NCBI RefSeq assembly: GCF_028823535.1
Contig: NZ_JAQIYM010000004.1
Coordinates: 62,001-126,000, forward strand
DNA: 64,000 nt
Reading direction: 5' to 3'
Source of the DNA: Pseudomonas serbica
GTDB taxonomy: Bacteria > Pseudomonadota > Gammaproteobacteria > Pseudomonadales > Pseudomonadaceae
This document shows positions 62,137 through 64,000 of the stretch, piece by piece. Made by a program: the position numbers and the translations under genes. A model generated the notes under the pieces. It saw only the letters and a list, made by a program, of their open reading frames with translations, was not told where the DNA came from and ran no database searches. The stretch's first letter is position 1; each line of letters begins with the position of its first letter.

Positions 62137-63915
62137 ATGAACATCAACCTGCAACTCGACGCCCTGCGCAACGCTTATCGCGACGGCAGCACCACGCCTC
62201 GTCAATTGTTATCAAGCCTGCGCTATAAAGCAGCGGCATTGAACCCGGACTATCACCTGTTCATCCATTTGCTCAGCGCCGAAGAACTGGAACCCTACCT
62301 CGCCGCACTCGACGGCCGCGACATCGACAGCCTGCCCCTCTATGGCGTGCCGTTCGCGATCAAGGACAACATCGACCTGGCCGGCATAACGACCACAGCG
62401 GCGTGCCCGGCGTTTGCCTATGTACCGCAACGTTCAGCCACCATCGTCGAGCAACTGCTGGCACTGGGCGCCGTGCCGCTGGGCAAGACCAACCTCGATC
62501 AGTTCGCCACCGGCCTCAACGGCACGCGCTCGCCCTATGGCGCGTGCCCCAACAGCGTGTTGCCGGAGTACCCGTCGGGTGGTTCCAGCGCCGGCTCTTC
62601 CCTGGCGGTGGCCCTCGGTGTGGCGAGTTTTTCCCTGGGCACTGACACCGCGGGTTCCGGGCGGGTGCCGGCGGCGTTGAACAACCTGGTCGGGATGAAA
62701 GCCACCAAGGGCCTGATTTCCACCGCGGGCGTGGTGCCGGCCTGTCGCACCCTCGATTGCGTGACAACCTTTACCGCGACCGCCCGGGAGGCGAGTCAAC
62801 TGCTCGCATTGACCGCGAAACTTGATCCACGGGATGAGTACAGCCGCAGTAATCCATTGTGGAATGACGGCTCGGCGTTCGGCGCCGTGCGTGCGTTCCG
62901 TTTCGGTGTACCGCGGGCGCAGGACCTGGAATTTTTCGGTTGCATTGAAGGCCCACGGTTATTTGCCGATGCAATCGAGCGACTCAAGACCCTCGGTGGT
63001 GAAGCGGTAGAACTGGACCTGTCGCCCTTCCTCGAAGCGGCGCGTTTGCTCTACGAAGGCCCGTGGGTGGCGGAACGCTACAGCGTGGCTGGCGAGCTGA
63101 TGGAGGAAAACCCGCAAGCCGTGTTGCCGGTGATCCGCGCTGTGTTGGCCAAGGCGCCGGCGGTCAGCGGTGTGCAAACCTTCCGCGCCCAATACCGGCT
63201 GCAAGCGCTCAAAGCCCTGTGCGACCAAGCGCTGCAAAACCTCGACTGCGTGATCACGCCGACCATTGGCCGCCCGGTCTCCCTGGCAGAACTCGACGCC
63301 GAACCGGTACGGCGCAATAGCGAACTGGGCTACTACACCAACTTCATGAACCTGCTCGACTACGCCGCCGTCGCGGTGCCCAGCGCGTTCATGGACAACG
63401 GCCTGCCCTGGGGCGTGACCTTGTTCGGGCGGGCGTTCACCGATCAGTATCTGTTGAGCCTGGCCGACGGCTTGCAGCGCCAGCAAGGCTTGGCGGCCCC
63501 GTCACCGACCGCTGTTGCGCGACATGACCGGGCGCGGCTGGTGGTCTGTGGCGCGCACCTGGATGGCCTGGCGTTGAACTGGCAGCTCAAACAGCGCGGC
63601 GCGCGCCTGGTGGAATCGACGTTCAGCTCGGCCGATTATCAACTCTATGCCTTGGCCGGTGGCCCGCCGTTGCGTCCGGGCATGGTCCGGGTCAAGGAAG
63701 GCGGCGTGGCGATTGCAGTGGAAGTCTGGGAGTTGCCGAGCAGCGAACTGGGCTCGTTCCTCACCGGCATCCCGGCACCGCTGGGGCTGGGCAAGGTGCA
63801 ACTGGCAGATGGTCGCTGGGAAAGCGGGTTTATCTGTGAGGCCTATGGATTGGAGGGGGCAGTGGATATCAGCCATCTGGGTGGATGGCGCGCCTACCTG
63901 CAGTCTCGAAGCTGA
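62137..63915 (+). CDS. atzF: Allophanate hydrolase
   Basis: A 592-residue amidase-signature enzyme that hydrolyses allophanate to ammonia and CO2. The triad Lys76 (FAIKDNID), Ser150 (GGSSAGSS) and Ser174 (GTDTAGSGR) has the spacing of AtzF from Pseudomonas. The C-terminal domain (about 470-592) is the smaller second domain of the family. It follows the carboxylase by 24 bases and uses AAAGGA for translation. It finishes the guanidine pathway. Confidence 0.93.
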   Translation: MNINLQLDALRNAYRDGSTTPRQLLSSLRYKAAALNPDYHLFIHLLSAEELEPYLAALDGRDIDSLPLYGVPFAIKDNIDLAGITTTAACPAFAYVPQRSATIVEQLLALGAVPLGKTNLDQFATGLNGTRSPYGACPNSVLPEYPSGGSSAGSSLAVALGVASFSLGTDTAGSGRVPAALNNLVGMKATKGLISTAGVVPACRTLDCVTTFTATAREASQLLALTAKLDPRDEYSRSNPLWNDGSAFGAVRAFRFGVPRAQDLEFFGCIEGPRLFADAIERLKTLGGEAVELDLSPFLEAARLLYEGPWVAERYSVAGELMEENPQAVLPVIRAVLAKAPAVSGVQTFRAQYRLQALKALCDQALQNLDCVITPTIGRPVSLAELDAEPVRRNSELGYYTNFMNLLDYAAVAVPSAFMDNGLPWGVTLFGRAFTDQYLLSLADGLQRQQGLAAPSPTAVARHDRARLVVCGAHLDGLALNWQLKQRGARLVESTFSSADYQLYALAGGPPLRPGMVRVKEGGVAIAVEVWELPSSELGSFLTGIPAPLGLGKVQLADGRWESGFICEAYGLEGAVDISHLGGWRAYLQSRS

Positions 63916-64000
63916 GATCGTTCCCACGCTCCGCGTGGGAATGCCTCAACGGACGCCCCGCGTTCGGCTTTGGAGGGGACGCAGAGCGTCCCTGGCTGCA
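63916..64000. repeat. ~110-bp dispersed palindromic repeat, copy 3 (cut by window edge)
   Basis: It begins GATCGTTCCCACGCTCCGCGTGGGAATGC directly after the atzF stop and continues with the inner GGACGC-type arms. It is cut off at base 64000. It is the same family as 2527-2630 and 50994-51106. Confidence 0.88.

Noticed and set aside
58786..62205. Two long minus-strand frames (484 and 473 residues) across the carboxylase
   Set aside because: Both are antisense shadows of the carboxylase domains.

Overview
The window is a chromosomal segment of a Pseudomonas, most likely of the P. fluorescens group. The evidence is high GC, dense genes, an algU-mucA-mucB-mucD envelope-stress cluster, a purC/bamC/dapA/gcvR/bcp/perM/tusA block, a tctABC/tctDE citrate-type system, and many REPIN hairpin pairs of Pseudomonas type (about 80-110 bp, between genes). 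There is no phage, integrase, transposase or CRISPR array, so this is mainly core genome with some accessory catabolic operons.

Layout. 1-2520: the end of an unidentified gene, then a MoxR ATPase / VWA-protein pair. 2628-7427: the 5-oxoprolinase operon (MFS transporter, pxpA, pxpB, pxpC) with a divergent LysR regulator and a good operator candidate between them. 7508-20887: housekeeping and small conserved genes (class II amidotransferase, oligopeptidase B, cNMP-binding protein, spermidine-synthase-like protein, HNH protein YajD, SPOUT methyltransferase, a degenerate aminopeptidase-like protein, YcgN, nitroreductase, 2-hydroxyacid dehydrogenase, YcgL, RNase D, a methyltransferase). 20952-26448: lipid A phosphoethanolamine transferase, a CynX-type MFS transporter, two LysR regulators and a hydroxymuconate-isomerase-like protein. 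26449-27900: an AT-richer stretch with two small proteins and tRNA-Ser(CGA). 27901-35775: purC to the BepA-like protease. 35845-39619: mucD, mucB, mucA, algU (no mucC). 40177-44399: nadB, ygfX, sdhE, ygfZ and an HDOD protein. 44503-50991: TctDE two-component system, TctCBA transporter and an AbrB-family membrane protein. 51104-53625: ung, an enoyl-CoA hydratase-family gene and a Tyr/Pro-rich lipoprotein.

The most interesting region is 53800-63915. It would normally be annotated as urea uptake and urea carboxylase, but the RNA elements say it is for guanidine. A sigma-54-type promoter is followed by a clear guanidine-I (ykkC) aptamer in the leader of an ABC transporter operon. Ten bases of this aptamer are perfectly complementary to the Shine-Dalgarno region of the first gene. 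The operon continues with two DUF1989 proteins (carboxyguanidine deiminase subunits). A second riboswitch of a different class, guanidine-II (mini-ykkC: two hairpins with ACGG loops), lies directly before the biotin carboxylase gene, followed by allophanate hydrolase. Together these would import guanidine, carboxylate it, deiminate carboxyguanidine to allophanate, and hydrolyse allophanate to ammonia and CO2. The carboxylase gene also carries a complete REPIN in frame, adding 35 residues between two domains.

Regulatory structure elsewhere includes two AlgU-type promoters before algU, a terminator and a palindrome between mucB and mucD, 11-bp-period direct repeats before tctC/tctD, and an intercistronic stem-loop in tctCBA. 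A family of ~110 bp repeats sits exactly at gene ends and supplies stop codons. Function calls rest on reading protein motifs by eye; no database search was run.
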